Shown here: piece by piece, positions 1 to 8,845 of the stretch
Numbering within the stretch: the stretch's first letter is position 1
Layout: each line of letters opens with the position of its first letter
Origin: GCA-002050365 sp964237235
GTDB taxonomy: Bacteria; Acidobacteriota; Blastocatellia; Pyrinomonadales; Pyrinomonadaceae
Assembly: GCA_964237235.1 (NCBI GenBank)
Contig: CAXSGY010000004.1
Location: 186,001-250,000 of the forward strand
DNA length: 64,000 nt
Direction: 5' to 3'
Program-made: the position numbers and the translations under genes
Notes under the pieces: generated by a model
Database searches by the model: none
Told to the model about the DNA's origin: nothing
What the model saw: the letters and a program-made list of their open reading frames with translations, nothing else

Positions 1-582
1 AACGCTTGCGAATTCCACGCCGACCGCGCCCGATCCCAAAACGATCATTGATTTCGGAACTTTGTTTAATTCTAAAATCTGATCGGAATTGACAATCTGT
101 TTGCCGTCGGTTTCAAAACCCGGAATCGGACGCACGACCGAGCCGGTCGCAATAATGATATTTTTCGCGTCAATCTTTTCCGTTTTGCCGCCGTCATACG
201 CGATTTCGACTTTGCCGCGACCGGCGATTTTGCCGAAGCCGTTAAAGACGGTCACTTTATTCTTTTTCATCAGATACGAAACGCCCGCCGAGTTTTTGGC
301 GACCACGCCGGATTTATATTCCTGAACTTTCGCAAAATCATACGACAAATTTTCGACCTTCAAACCAAACTGTTCGAAATGTTCCGCTTTTTCATAAAGA
401 TGCGCCGCGTTTAAAAGTGCTTTGGTCGGAATACAGCCGCGCAAGCCGCACGTTCCGCCGAGGCGCGCGTCTTTTTCCTTTTCGACCAGCGCGACCTTTA
501 AGCCGACCTGCGCCCCGCGCACGGCGGCGACGTAACCGCCCGGACCCGAACCGATAATACAAACGTCAAATTGTTCTGCCAA
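1..582 (-). CDS. lpdA: Dihydrolipoamide dehydrogenase, N-terminal part (cut by window edge)
   Basis: This is the E3 flavoprotein of 2-oxoacid dehydrogenase complexes, which reoxidises dihydrolipoamide and passes electrons to NAD+. The 194 visible codons begin MAEQFDVCIIGSGPGGYVAA, an FAD-binding GxGxxG fold. Next comes the redox-active disulfide motif GGTCGLRGCIPTKALL (CxxxxC). An IIATGS motif and the start of the NAD-binding domain (LGSGAVGVEFAS) lie near the window edge. The only sensible start is TTG at 582; no in-frame ATG lies near it. The gene runs off the left end, so its C-terminal half is not visible. The assignment to lipoamide dehydrogenase over mercuric or glutathione reductase rests on this CxxxxC context and is good but not absolute. 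Confidence 0.9.
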   Translation of the reverse strand, partial: MAEQFDVCIIGSGPGGYVAAVRGAQVGLKVALVEKEKDARLGGTCGLRGCIPTKALLNAAHLYEKAEHFEQFGLKVENLSYDFAKVQEYKSGVVAKNSAGVSYLMKKNKVTVFNGFGKIAGRGKVEIAYDGGKTEKIDAKNIIIATGSVVRPIPGFETDGKQIVNSDQILELNKVPKSMIVLGSGAVGVEFASV

Positions 583-695
583 TGTCTTAACCTCTACTAA
601 TTTAAATTTTATCGAACAACAAAATAATTATTATAAGAATTTAATCCGGTTCCCGCTAGTTTGCCGGTTGGAAGTTGCGCTAAACTGTTCAAACG

Positions 696-1055
696 ATGGA
701 ACACACACAGGAATTTTTAGAATTGGCGCAAGCGGCGCGTTCGCAGGTTAAGGAAATTTCGGTTGAAGAAACGCGCGAAAAAGTAAAGAGCGGCGCGACT
801 TTGATTGACGTGCGCGAAGATAACGAATGGGAAGCCGGACACGCCGAAAAAGCAACACACATCGGGCGCGGCGTAATCGAGCGCGACATCATCGGCAAAT
901 TTCCGAACAAAAATCAGGAGCTAATTTTATACTGCGGCGGCGGCTATCGTTCCGCGCTCGCGGCGGATAATTTGCAGAAAATGGGCTACATAAATGTTCT
1001 TTCGATGGCGGGCGGCTGGACTGCTTGGCAGGAACAGAGTGAAAACGACATCTGA
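696..1055 (+). CDS. Rhodanese-like domain protein
   Basis: This is a single-domain sulfurtransferase-type protein of 119 residues, probably cytoplasmic. It has the rhodanese CH2A-like segment LIDVREDNEWEAGH and the active-site loop YCGGGYRSALAA, where the cysteine would carry a persulfide. After the loop come the usual helix and the MAGGWTAW motif. The length fits a stand-alone rhodanese module. Its start faces away from lpdA, so the two are divergently transcribed from 583-695. A convergent palindromic repeat at 1102-1174 follows. The substrate cannot be inferred. Confidence 0.88.
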   Translation: MEHTQEFLELAQAARSQVKEISVEETREKVKSGATLIDVREDNEWEAGHAEKATHIGRGVIERDIIGKFPNKNQELILYCGGGYRSALAADNLQKMGYINVLSMAGGWTAWQEQSENDI

Positions 1056-1101
1056 TTTATTTTGTCCGCCTAAGCAAGCAGAATTGATTTTAAGTAAAAT
1101 T

Positions 1102-1174
1102 AGCCGCGAACGACACGAAGAAGGACGAATAAATTCAAATAAAATAATTCGTCTTTTTTCGTGTTATGCGCGGC
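1102..1174. repeat. Palindromic intergenic repeat, CACGAAT family, copy 1 (diverged)
   Basis: Inverted arms around 1102-1131 and 1145-1174 share the theme GCCGCGAA..CACGAA..GACGAAT and its complement. The element lies between two convergent genes and can form a long hairpin, so it may serve as a bidirectional terminator. Related copies lie at 31716-31793, 52609-52684 and 56528-56603. This copy is the most diverged. Confidence 0.7.
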
Positions 1175-1223
1175 GAGAATAAAGATTAATTTTGCTCGAT
1201 TGCCTGCCGTTTGCCGTGATAAA

Positions 1224-2204
1224 TCAATTGGCGGTCGAAGGATAAAATTTCGCGTATTTTCTTTGATTGTTCCAAATATCCTTGACGAGTTCTCTGGCGA
1301 TTTCGTCGGTAAAATGAAACGGGTCGTTAAAATTATCGGCGTTGCGCGTCATTTCATTGTCCCAATCGAAATCGAAAACGTCGCCGAATTGCGTTAAATC
1401 CCGAAGCATCGCTTCTCTCTGCGGACGCACTTTGATTTCATCAATCAGTTTTTGCAAATCAATGTGCGTCGGGAAAATTACGAAAGTCAATTTGATATTG
1501 TGTTGCCGGCAATATTCGGCGATTTTTCTGAATTCTTCACGATATTTTTTCGGTTCGGCGTATTTTTGATAATAGCGCGTTTCGGCTTCGGTTGATTCCG
1601 CCCAAAATCGCGCCTTCGTCATCTGCGGAATGCCGAGACTGAATTTTTTGCCGGTCAGATACGTTTTCGCGTTGTAATATGCCGCGTCCCAAATATCGGG
1701 ATTCAGAAAATATAAAAATTTGTTTTCGCTGGTCGCGCGATAAACCTGCGTGCGGTCAACAATCTCGTAATCGTTGTATTTGTCGAGATTGATGTTGATA
1801 TAAACCTTTTCCAGCGGATTTTGTTTCGCCGCCAGCCAGAAGGCTTCGATGGATTCGCGGGCGTTGCCGCCGCCGAAAGCCAGATTGAAATAATCTTCGC
1901 CCGTCGCTTTGTTAATCTCTTCAGTCGGCATCGCAAGCATTCTCGAATCGCCGAGCAAAATTCTGTTTCCGCCGGCGCGACTGTATTGAGTCAATTTCCA
2001 AAACGTCGGATTAACTATCGCCGCCACCTGTTTTTTTCCTTCGTCGGGAAAAAAACGGCTATAATTGAAATAATTATACGGGTCAACGAACAGCATAAAC
2101 GCCGCCGCGAGCAGAAACGGCGCGGCTAAAAGCAAAAATCGTTTCGCCATTCGCTGAAAATCCGCCGCTTCAGAATTGAAAATAAATGAATTGTTGTGAT
2201 TCAT
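1224..2204 (-). CDS. SGNH-hydrolase-like membrane-anchored protein, partner of MBOAT acyltransferase
   Basis: A 326-residue protein with one N-terminal membrane helix (about residues 22-40) and an extracytoplasmic domain. Its GDSR motif (about 85-88) and late DPFHFTDE motif (about 294-301) match the first and last blocks of SGNH/GDSL-type esterases, as in AlgJ/AlgX- and DltD-like partners of MBOAT proteins. It starts inside the 3' end of the upstream MBOAT gene (35-base overlap), which implies translational coupling. It likely takes part in O-acetylation of an exopolysaccharide or cell-wall polymer outside the membrane. The polymer is unknown, since no biosynthesis genes lie nearby. Family assignment is from motifs only. 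Confidence 0.68.
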   Translation of the reverse strand: MNHNNSFIFNSEAADFQRMAKRFLLLAAPFLLAAAFMLFVDPYNYFNYSRFFPDEGKKQVAAIVNPTFWKLTQYSRAGGNRILLGDSRMLAMPTEEINKATGEDYFNLAFGGGNARESIEAFWLAAKQNPLEKVYININLDKYNDYEIVDRTQVYRATSENKFLYFLNPDIWDAAYYNAKTYLTGKKFSLGIPQMTKARFWAESTEAETRYYQKYAEPKKYREEFRKIAEYCRQHNIKLTFVIFPTHIDLQKLIDEIKVRPQREAMLRDLTQFGDVFDFDWDNEMTRNADNFNDPFHFTDEIARELVKDIWNNQRKYAKFYPSTAN

Positions 2205-3678
2205 TGAACGCTCCGAAAAACAAAATTGTGAAAATTATCAGGAAATAAAATGCCCAGCGAGTTAAACCGCTCTGCCGGTTGAGCAAAGCGCGCCCGCTTT
2301 CCCTGCGCTGTAAAAAATGCGTGAAAAGAAGGAAAATAATCAAGCCGCACGCCAGAAAGAAATCATATTTGTCACGATTGAGTAAAATATTGAATTTCAA
2401 AAAACGCATATCGAACATCTGTTGCGGCAGTTGCGAAAATCCGTCAAACAAATGCGTAACGATATAAAGTGCGTCGTGAAGCGTGTTGGCGCGGAAAAAA
2501 ATCCACGCGAAACAAGTCAAAGCGAACGTGAACAAAATTAATCCGGCGCGCACTGCCCAGTAACCGAAACCGCTTTCGTGTCTGGCTTTTAATTTTTCGA
2601 GCAAGCCGAGATATTGCAATTCCGCGATCAAATAAAATCCGTTCAACGCGCCCCAGATTACGTAAGTCCAATTCGCGCCGTGCCATAGACCGCTGATTAA
2701 AAATGTGAAAAACAAATTAAAGTATCGGCGAGGCACGGAAACGCGACTGCCGCCGAGCGAGATGTATAGGTAATCTCGAAACCAGGTCGAAAGTGAAATG
2801 TGCCAGCGTTTCCAGAACTCCGAGATTGATTTGGAAAAATACGGGCGGTCGAAATTGACCATCAATTCATAACCCATCACCTGCGCCGAACCGAGCGCGA
2901 TGTCCGAATACCCTGAAAAATCGCAGTAAATCTGAAACGCGAAAAAAATCGTTCCTAAAATCAACGAAATGCCCGGAAATTCGTGCGGATGGTTATAAAC
3001 GACGTTGGCAAAAGCCGCCAAACGGTCGGCAATGACGACCTTTTTGAACATTCCCCACATCATCAGCTGCAGACCGAGCTTGATTCGTTCATATTCAAAA
3101 TAATGCTTTCGGTAAAATTGCCAGAGAATATTTTGCGGACGTTCGATGGGTCCCGCCACAAGCTGCGGATAAAACATCACATAGAGCGCGAAAATTCCGG
3201 CGTGACGTTCGGCGCGCACGCGGCGGCGATAAACTTCGATGGTGTAGCTCAGCGATTGAAAAGTGTGAAACGAAAGCCCGACGGGCAGAAGGATTTCCAA
3301 AAAAGGCGGAACGGGCAAACCGAATCCGGTCAAACCGAGCAAATCGCGCCACGAATGATTGAGAAAATTGTAATATTTGAAAAACGCCAGAACGCCGACG
3401 TTCGCGCAAATGCTCGCGATCAAAAACCATCTGCGCCTTTTCCCTTCGCTTTTTTCAATCCAAATTCCGGCGACATAATCAACCAGAATCGTAAAAGCCA
3501 GAATTAAAATATAAACCGGCTTGAAAACCATATAAAAGTAACAACTGGCAAGTAGCAGCCAAAGCCAGCGAAACTTTTGCGGCAGAAGAAAATATCCGGC
3601 GGTTACGAGTGGAAAGAAAATTAAAAATTGAAGCGAATTAAATAGCACAAAAAAAGTCGCTTTGGAGAGCAATTTCAA
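2170..3678 (-). CDS. MBOAT family membrane O-acyltransferase (AlgI-like)
   Basis: A polytopic membrane protein of 502 residues that would move acyl groups across the inner membrane for O-acylation of an extracellular glycan. It carries the AlgI signature PQLVAGPIERP (about 171-181), the block EFWKRWHISLSTWFRDYLY (about 287-305) and the invariant-histidine motif GLWHGANWTYVIWG (His about 333). About ten hydrophobic segments are visible. The start at 3678 gives ten residues before the usual FNSLQFLIFFP opening, so initiation could be slightly further in. It overlaps the SGNH gene, the classic acyltransferase/esterase-like pairing. The substrate polymer is not identifiable here. Confidence 0.9.
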   Translation of the reverse strand: MKLLSKATFFVLFNSLQFLIFFPLVTAGYFLLPQKFRWLWLLLASCYFYMVFKPVYILILAFTILVDYVAGIWIEKSEGKRRRWFLIASICANVGVLAFFKYYNFLNHSWRDLLGLTGFGLPVPPFLEILLPVGLSFHTFQSLSYTIEVYRRRVRAERHAGIFALYVMFYPQLVAGPIERPQNILWQFYRKHYFEYERIKLGLQLMMWGMFKKVVIADRLAAFANVVYNHPHEFPGISLILGTIFFAFQIYCDFSGYSDIALGSAQVMGYELMVNFDRPYFSKSISEFWKRWHISLSTWFRDYLYISLGGSRVSVPRRYFNLFFTFLISGLWHGANWTYVIWGALNGFYLIAELQYLGLLEKLKARHESGFGYWAVRAGLILFTFALTCFAWIFFRANTLHDALYIVTHLFDGFSQLPQQMFDMRFLKFNILLNRDKYDFFLACGLIIFLLFTHFLQRRESGRALLNRQSGLTRWAFYFLIIFTILFFGAFNESQQFIYFQF

Positions 3679-3951
3679 ATTTCCCTGTTCAAATCACAAA
3701 GAAAAAGAAGATTTGCCGTCCAAAAATGTCTAAAATTGTGCGTCTAATTGCGTGAGCGTCTAGTAAACATACGACAAATGTCGAACAAACGTCAATTCAT
3801 CAAAAATGAATTAGACGCTTCGTCAAGCGTTCGACCAGCCGGATTCCTGAATAAACTTTCAATCGGTTATTAAATTTTGAAAAAGGCTTAATTAATTATT
3901 TTTGTGTATTTGTTATATTTGTTCGTAAGGACGCTGATTTAATAAAAATCT

Positions 3952-4626
3952 ATGAGCTTTGAGACACACGACGCACGCGAAAGAACGAAGGAGATTCAAG
4001 CCGAATATGCCGAAAGAGGCGACGCGCTCGGCTGGTTTGACGCGCTTTATAAGGAAGCGAAGGGCGACACGGAAAAAATTCCGTGGGCTGATCTAAAGCC
4101 GAATAAATTCTTCGTTCGTTATGCCAAATACGTTCATTTACGCGGCAACAATCGGAACGCCCTGGTCGTCGGCTGCGGTTTGGGCGACGACGCGCGGTTT
4201 TTATATGAACTCGGATTTAAGGTAACGGCGTTCGACATTTCCCGGACGGCGATTGAATGGGCGCGTAAATTGCACGCCGACACCGACATCGAATTTTTCG
4301 CCGCCGATCTTTTCGACGCGCCGAAGCAGTGGTTTCAGGCTTTTGAATTCGTTTTGGAAATTTATACGATTCAGCCTCTGCCGCTTGAAATGCGCCCGCA
4401 GACGATTGACGCGATTGCGAATTTCGTCAAATTCGGCGGCTCGCTGATCGTCGTCGCCCGCGGGCGCGAAGACGAGGAAATTCCGCCCGAGCTGCCTTGG
4501 GCTTTGTCGCGTCAGGATTTATCGCGCTTTGAAGCGAATCATTTCCGGCAAATGAATTTCGTCGAAATGCTCGGCGACGAAGAACCGCCGATTCGCCGTT
4601 TCGTCGTCGAATATGAAAAAGTCTAA
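3952..4626 (+). CDS. Class I SAM-dependent methyltransferase
   Basis: A 224-residue soluble methyltransferase with motif I ALVVGCGLGDDARFLYELG followed by VTAFDIS, the acidic residue that binds the SAM ribose. Later blocks EFFAADLFD and EIYTIQPLP resemble the thiopurine S-methyltransferase-like group. The substrate is unknown. It is transcribed away from the MBOAT gene, with an AT-rich 270-base upstream region that probably holds its promoter. Its stop overlaps the stop of the convergent TPR gene by four bases. Confidence 0.85.
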   Translation: MSFETHDARERTKEIQAEYAERGDALGWFDALYKEAKGDTEKIPWADLKPNKFFVRYAKYVHLRGNNRNALVVGCGLGDDARFLYELGFKVTAFDISRTAIEWARKLHADTDIEFFAADLFDAPKQWFQAFEFVLEIYTIQPLPLEMRPQTIDAIANFVKFGGSLIVVARGREDEEIPPELPWALSRQDLSRFEANHFRQMNFVEMLGDEEPPIRRFVVEYEKV

Positions 4627-5957
4627 ATTTCCTTCTGCGCCAATTTGCTCCAATATCGTAAATCGCGGCGGCGAAAGTCGGGCGAGTTAGTCGCCGCTTC
4701 GATTGCCTGCTCGAATCGTTCGCGCGCCTTCGCGTCTTCGCCGCGCGCCTTGTAAACTTTGCCGAGATAATATAAGCCTTCGGCATCGGCGGGACGACGC
4801 GCGACGAATTTTTCCAACGCTTCGCAGGCTTCGGGCAGCATTTGCGCTTCCATATAAGTCGCGCCGATTTCGCGCCAGACTTCGCTCAAGGCGTGTTTGT
4901 CGTTCTGCTCGACGACCGTCGAAAAATGATTCAGAGCCGTTTGCAAATCTCCTTTCGCGCGGGCGATTTTGCCGAGTTCGTAATTAGCATCAATTTCCGT
5001 TTTATCAATCTCGAAAGCCTTTGTGAAATGTTCCAAAGCCTTCGCGTCCTGTTTTCTCTGTAAATAAATCAAGCCGAGCTGAACGTGCGCGTCGGCATCT
5101 TTCGGGTTGACGGTCGCGTTATGCAGAAAGCGTTTGAAATTTTGTTTTTGCCGGAAGGCGTTGCCTGCGCCGCGCACTTCGCCGGACAGCGCGCCGCCGA
5201 AATACATATAACCGTAAAAAAGCAGAAACGGCGAAAAAAGCCACGGCGAGACGTATCGAAAAACATACATTCCCGCGCTAAAGGCGAGCCACGCGGCGCA
5301 GACGATAAAAATCGCCGTCGCGTAGTTTGCGCCGAAGACGACGCGCAGCACGAAAATCATCAAAAAGCCGAATAAAACGCCGCTCGCCAGCCACATCGCC
5401 AAAAAGAACGGCGGCGTGATTTCCGTTTGATAAAGCACGATTCCGATCAGCGCGAACGGCAGATGCGCCGCCGCCCAAGCCATCAGCGAACAAGTCGCCA
5501 ATTCGCCGTAACTGCGCTGCAAAATCGTTCCGAAACTTCCCGCCGCGCCGAAAACGGCAATCAAAAGAATGACGAACGGCACGTAGAAAATTGAAAGCGA
5601 CAGTAACGGCTGATAAAACGCGGACGGCGCGAACGAAAAGAATTTGAAAAAATAATCGCCGACGAGCGGAATTTTCGGGTGCGTCTGCAACGCTTTTTGA
5701 TATTCGTCGGAAGCCTTGTCGTATTGCTCTTCGGCGACGATTGAATCTTCCTCAGCTGATTGATTCGGATAATAAAATTCGTAAAATTCGGGAATATGAT
5801 ACGCGGTTTGAAGTTTGGCGTTGACGGCGAAGAAAAACGCGGCGGCAACGATCAAAACCGCGACGGCGGCAAAAAACCAACTGCCTTTGTCGAGAATTTC
5901 GCTCATCGCCGATGCGGGACGATAATATAACTGCAACAGGAGTTTGATATTTTCCAT
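4623..5957 (-). CDS. Yip1-type membrane protein with C-terminal TPR repeats
   Basis: A 444-residue protein in two parts. The N-terminal half (about 1-270) opens with YYRPASAMSEI, typical of Yip1 domains, and has about five hydrophobic segments. The C-terminal half (about 285-435) is a run of tetratricopeptide repeats such as ADAHVQLGLIYLQRKQDAKA and AEGLYYLGKVYKARGEDAKA, expected to face the cytoplasm and bind other proteins. No enzyme motif is seen. It is divergent from the secreted-protein gene on the other strand. The function is unknown; a role as a membrane scaffold is only a guess from architecture. Confidence 0.75.
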   Translation of the reverse strand: MENIKLLLQLYYRPASAMSEILDKGSWFFAAVAVLIVAAAFFFAVNAKLQTAYHIPEFYEFYYPNQSAEEDSIVAEEQYDKASDEYQKALQTHPKIPLVGDYFFKFFSFAPSAFYQPLLSLSIFYVPFVILLIAVFGAAGSFGTILQRSYGELATCSLMAWAAAHLPFALIGIVLYQTEITPPFFLAMWLASGVLFGFLMIFVLRVVFGANYATAIFIVCAAWLAFSAGMYVFRYVSPWLFSPFLLFYGYMYFGGALSGEVRGAGNAFRQKQNFKRFLHNATVNPKDADAHVQLGLIYLQRKQDAKALEHFTKAFEIDKTEIDANYELGKIARAKGDLQTALNHFSTVVEQNDKHALSEVWREIGATYMEAQMLPEACEALEKFVARRPADAEGLYYLGKVYKARGEDAKARERFEQAIEAATNSPDFRRRDLRYWSKLAQKEI

Positions 5958-6072
5958 AAATTCACGGGTTAAGATAAAGTATAAAAAGAGAACTCTGCCG
6001 GTCTCCAGCCTAAATTCTATAGTAAAAAGTTGTCAAGATTGTTATTTCGGAGCGAATATCCAAACGGATTTT

Positions 6073-6780
6073 ATGAAAAAATTATCTATGTTACTTTTCA
6101 TTTTCCTTTCAGTCTCTCAATTTGTTTCTGCCCAAACAAAAGTTGATGAATATCAAAAGACAGATTCTGATTCGGAGTCCGCGCGCTTGGAAAACTTTCT
6201 TTTTCTGCTAAACCAAAATCCGGAAAGTAAAGGTTTAATAGTAATTTACAGCGGTAAAAACAAAGAGCGATTAGGAAATATTTTAACGTTTCAAGCTGGA
6301 ATGAAACGGTGGTTGAGTGTGGTGGCTGGCGAAAAGTTTGACGACAGAATCTCATTTTTAATCGCCGAAGGAAAACAAACGCTTGACAAAGAATTTTGGA
6401 TAATCTCAAAAAATGAAAAATTACCTGAAATAAAAAGCGTAGATTTTAATTTAAATAATTTGAAAACTAAATATCTCTATGCTTTTGTTTGTTTGGATTG
6501 CGAGCCTGCCGTTGCGGGACTTTCGGCTGATGTCGCCGACACTGATTTATATAAAAAAACTTTAGAGGAAAACGCCGATTATATCGCTCTGATAATCATT
6601 CGTCCGAGTCGAAGCGAAGAAAAAGTTTACCTAAAAGATGCCAAAAAGTTCGCTTCCGGTTATCAAAAGGACTTGACCAAGAGTCGAAAGATAAATAAAA
6701 AACGTATTACAATCAGAATTGAAGATTCTTTGAGCGAAAATTCTGCGGCGACCGCAGAGTTATATATTATTCCGAAATAA
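6073..6780 (+). CDS. Secreted or periplasmic hypothetical protein
   Basis: A 235-residue protein starting at the ATG at 6073, which gives a clean signal peptide MKKLSMLLFIFLSVSQFVSA with cleavage before QTKVDEYQ. A longer reading frame from 5944 would bury the signal, so the later start is preferred. The mature part is lysine- and glutamate-rich, contains LIVIYSGKNKERLGN, and has a CLDC pair near the middle. No known domain was recognised. The gene is visibly more AT-rich than its neighbours, which may reflect transfer. It sits 14 bases before fumC and may be cotranscribed with it. Confidence 0.6.
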   Translation: MKKLSMLLFIFLSVSQFVSAQTKVDEYQKTDSDSESARLENFLFLLNQNPESKGLIVIYSGKNKERLGNILTFQAGMKRWLSVVAGEKFDDRISFLIAEGKQTLDKEFWIISKNEKLPEIKSVDFNLNNLKTKYLYAFVCLDCEPAVAGLSADVADTDLYKKTLEENADYIALIIIRPSRSEEKVYLKDAKKFASGYQKDLTKSRKINKKRITIRIEDSLSENSAATAELYIIPK

Positions 6781-6794
6781 AAGGAAATTTTATA

Positions 6795-8207
6795 ATGGCA
6801 GAAGCAACTGAACAAAAAAAACAAACACGCATCGAAACCGATTCGATGGGCGAAATTGCGGTCGAAGCGGATAAATACTGGGGCGCGCAAACCGAACGAT
6901 CTTTGCATCATTTCGACATCGGTTTCGACGTGATGCCGCGCGAGATGATTCGCGCGCTCGGCATTTTGAAAAAAGCGGCGGCGATGACCAATCATCAGCT
7001 CAAACCCGACAAAATGACGTTGGACAAAACCGATTTTATCGTCCGCGCCGCGAACGAAGTGATTGACGGCGAACTCGACGCGCATTTCCCGCTACGCGTT
7101 TGGCAGACCGGTTCGGGAACGCAGACGAATATGAACGCCAACGAAGTCATCTCGAACCGCGCCATCGAAATCGCGGGCGGCGAAATGGGTTCAAAAAAAC
7201 CCGTTCACCCGAACGACGACGTGAATATGTCGCAATCGTCGAACGATACTTTTCCGACCGCGATGTATATTGCCGCCGCCGAAAGATTGAACGCGCTGAT
7301 TCCGACCGTCGAGACGGTTTATAATTCGATCAACGCCAAAGCTATTGAATTCGCAGACGTTGTAAAAATCGGCAGAACGCATTTGCAGGACGCAACGCCT
7401 TTGACCGTCGGGCAGGAATTTGGCGGTTGGGCTTCGTTGATTGAACGCGACGTTGAAAGATTAAGACAAGTTTTGAACGGACTTTATGATCTGGCAATCG
7501 GCGGCACGGCGGTCGGCACCGGTTTAAACGCGCATCCTGATTTTGCGGAGCGCGCCGCGAAGAACATTAGCGAATTGACCGGCTTGCCGTTCCGCGCGCA
7601 TCCGAATAAATTCGCCGCTTTATCGGCGCACGACGAAATTGTTTTTGCCTCCGGCGCGTTGAAAACTCTAGCGTGCAGCTTGATGAAAATCGCCAACGAC
7701 ATTCGCTGGCTCGCTTCTGGTCCACGCTGCGGCATCGGCGAAATCACGATCCCTGAAAACGAACCGGGCAGCTCGATTATGCCCGGCAAAGTCAATCCGA
7801 CGCAGAGCGAGGCGATGACGATGGTTGCCGCGCAGGTTTTAGGAAACGATGCGGCAATCGGCTTCGCCGGTTCGCAGGGCAATTTTGAATTGAATGTTTT
7901 CAAACCCGTGATGATTCACAATTTTCTGCATTCGGTTCGACTTCTGAACGATGCTTGCCGAGGCTTTGTCGAATTCTGCGTTTCGGGAATCGAATTGAAT
8001 CGTCCGCAAATTGATAAATATGTGCAGGATTCGTTGATGCTCGTGACCGCTTTGAATCAACATATCGGCTATGACAACGCCGCGAAAATTGCTAAAAACG
8101 CGCATAAAAAAGGAACATCGTTAAAAGAATCAGCGATTGAACTCGGACTTCTGACGAGCGAACAATTTGATGAATGGGTCGTGCCGGTTGAGATGACGCA
8201 TCCGTGA
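6795..8207 (+). CDS. fumC: Fumarate hydratase class II
   Basis: Converts fumarate and water to L-malate in the citric acid cycle. It is a homotetrameric, iron-independent cytoplasmic enzyme. The 470 residues match the class II length. Visible motifs are KYWGAQTERS near the N-terminus, QTGSGTQTNMNANEV (about 102-116), GRTHLQDATPLTVGQEF (about 194-210) and the family signature GSSIMPGKVNPTQ (about 325-337), which contains the catalytic serine loop. The RBS is aaaggaaatttta before ATG. A strong bidirectional terminator follows at 8251. There is nothing odd in the sequence. Confidence 0.97.
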   Translation: MAEATEQKKQTRIETDSMGEIAVEADKYWGAQTERSLHHFDIGFDVMPREMIRALGILKKAAAMTNHQLKPDKMTLDKTDFIVRAANEVIDGELDAHFPLRVWQTGSGTQTNMNANEVISNRAIEIAGGEMGSKKPVHPNDDVNMSQSSNDTFPTAMYIAAAERLNALIPTVETVYNSINAKAIEFADVVKIGRTHLQDATPLTVGQEFGGWASLIERDVERLRQVLNGLYDLAIGGTAVGTGLNAHPDFAERAAKNISELTGLPFRAHPNKFAALSAHDEIVFASGALKTLACSLMKIANDIRWLASGPRCGIGEITIPENEPGSSIMPGKVNPTQSEAMTMVAAQVLGNDAAIGFAGSQGNFELNVFKPVMIHNFLHSVRLLNDACRGFVEFCVSGIELNRPQIDKYVQDSLMLVTALNQHIGYDNAAKIAKNAHKKGTSLKESAIELGLLTSEQFDEWVVPVEMTHP

Positions 8208-8250
8208 ATACAGAAATATTCGCGTAACTTATTTGCCTCTAAAAATTGAA

Positions 8251-8277
8251 AAAGGCGGTTACTAACCGCCTTTTTCT
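8251..8277. terminator. Bidirectional rho-independent terminator
   Basis: A perfect 10-bp stem AAAGGCGGTT / AACCGCCTTT with an ACT loop. It is flanked by T-rich tracts on both strands. It lies between fumC (+) and the last gene of the T6SS cluster (-), so it can end both transcripts. Confidence 0.92.
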
Positions 8278-8297
8278 TCGTAGAAAAATCTTTTAAA

Positions 8298-8792
8298 CTA
8301 ATCACCGATTAAAACCGTCAGACAACCCATCATAATAAAATTCGGCGGTCCGATAGGTTCCAGAATTTCGTCGCCCTGTCGGGCGGCGGGCTGTCCCTTG
8401 ATAAGGACGGTTTTGGACGGTTTGATGTCAACGCCTGGACCGTGAACGGGCGGCGGTATAAAAACCGCGCAGTTATGAATATCGGTCATTGCCGCCGCCG
8501 CTAAAATCGATGCCGCCATCTTTGCCTGTTCTTCCACTTTTACCTTTTTTTCGTTAAGTTCGGCAGCTCCCTGTGCCGCCGTACCCGTAGCTAGTTTGGT
8601 TGCAGCTTCAGCTTTTAAAATTTTCTTTTCGGACTCGATTTTGCCTTGGCTGAGACCGGCGGCGAGACCTGCACCGATTCCGCGCCACGCCGGAAGAAAT
8701 CCGATAATGACGTTAATGGCAGTCGGACCGCCGGTCAAAATAGGCGGTAATGGGTGGGCGACGGCATCAGTTATTCTAGCGGCTGGCGGCAT
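8298..8792 (-). CDS. PAAR domain protein (T6SS spike tip)
   Basis: A 164-residue PAAR protein that would cap the VgrG trimer and sharpen the T6SS spike. The start MPPAARITDAVAHP and the late segments DIHNCAVFIPPPVHGPG, VLIKGQPAARQGDEILEP and GCLTVLIGD are PAAR-type repeats. A helical, alanine- and lysine-rich segment (about 45-100) is inserted between the two halves of the domain; it may help bind a cargo. No toxin domain follows the PAAR fold. It is the last gene of the minus-strand T6SS cluster, after vgrG and the small secreted-protein gene. Confidence 0.9.
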   Translation of the reverse strand: MPPAARITDAVAHPLPPILTGGPTAINVIIGFLPAWRGIGAGLAAGLSQGKIESEKKILKAEAATKLATGTAAQGAAELNEKKVKVEEQAKMAASILAAAAMTDIHNCAVFIPPPVHGPGVDIKPSKTVLIKGQPAARQGDEILEPIGPPNFIMMGCLTVLIGD

Positions 8793-8845
8793 ATATTTAC
8801 CCTCAATTATTAGATTTCGAACAAAATTAAAATTTACTCTTCCTC

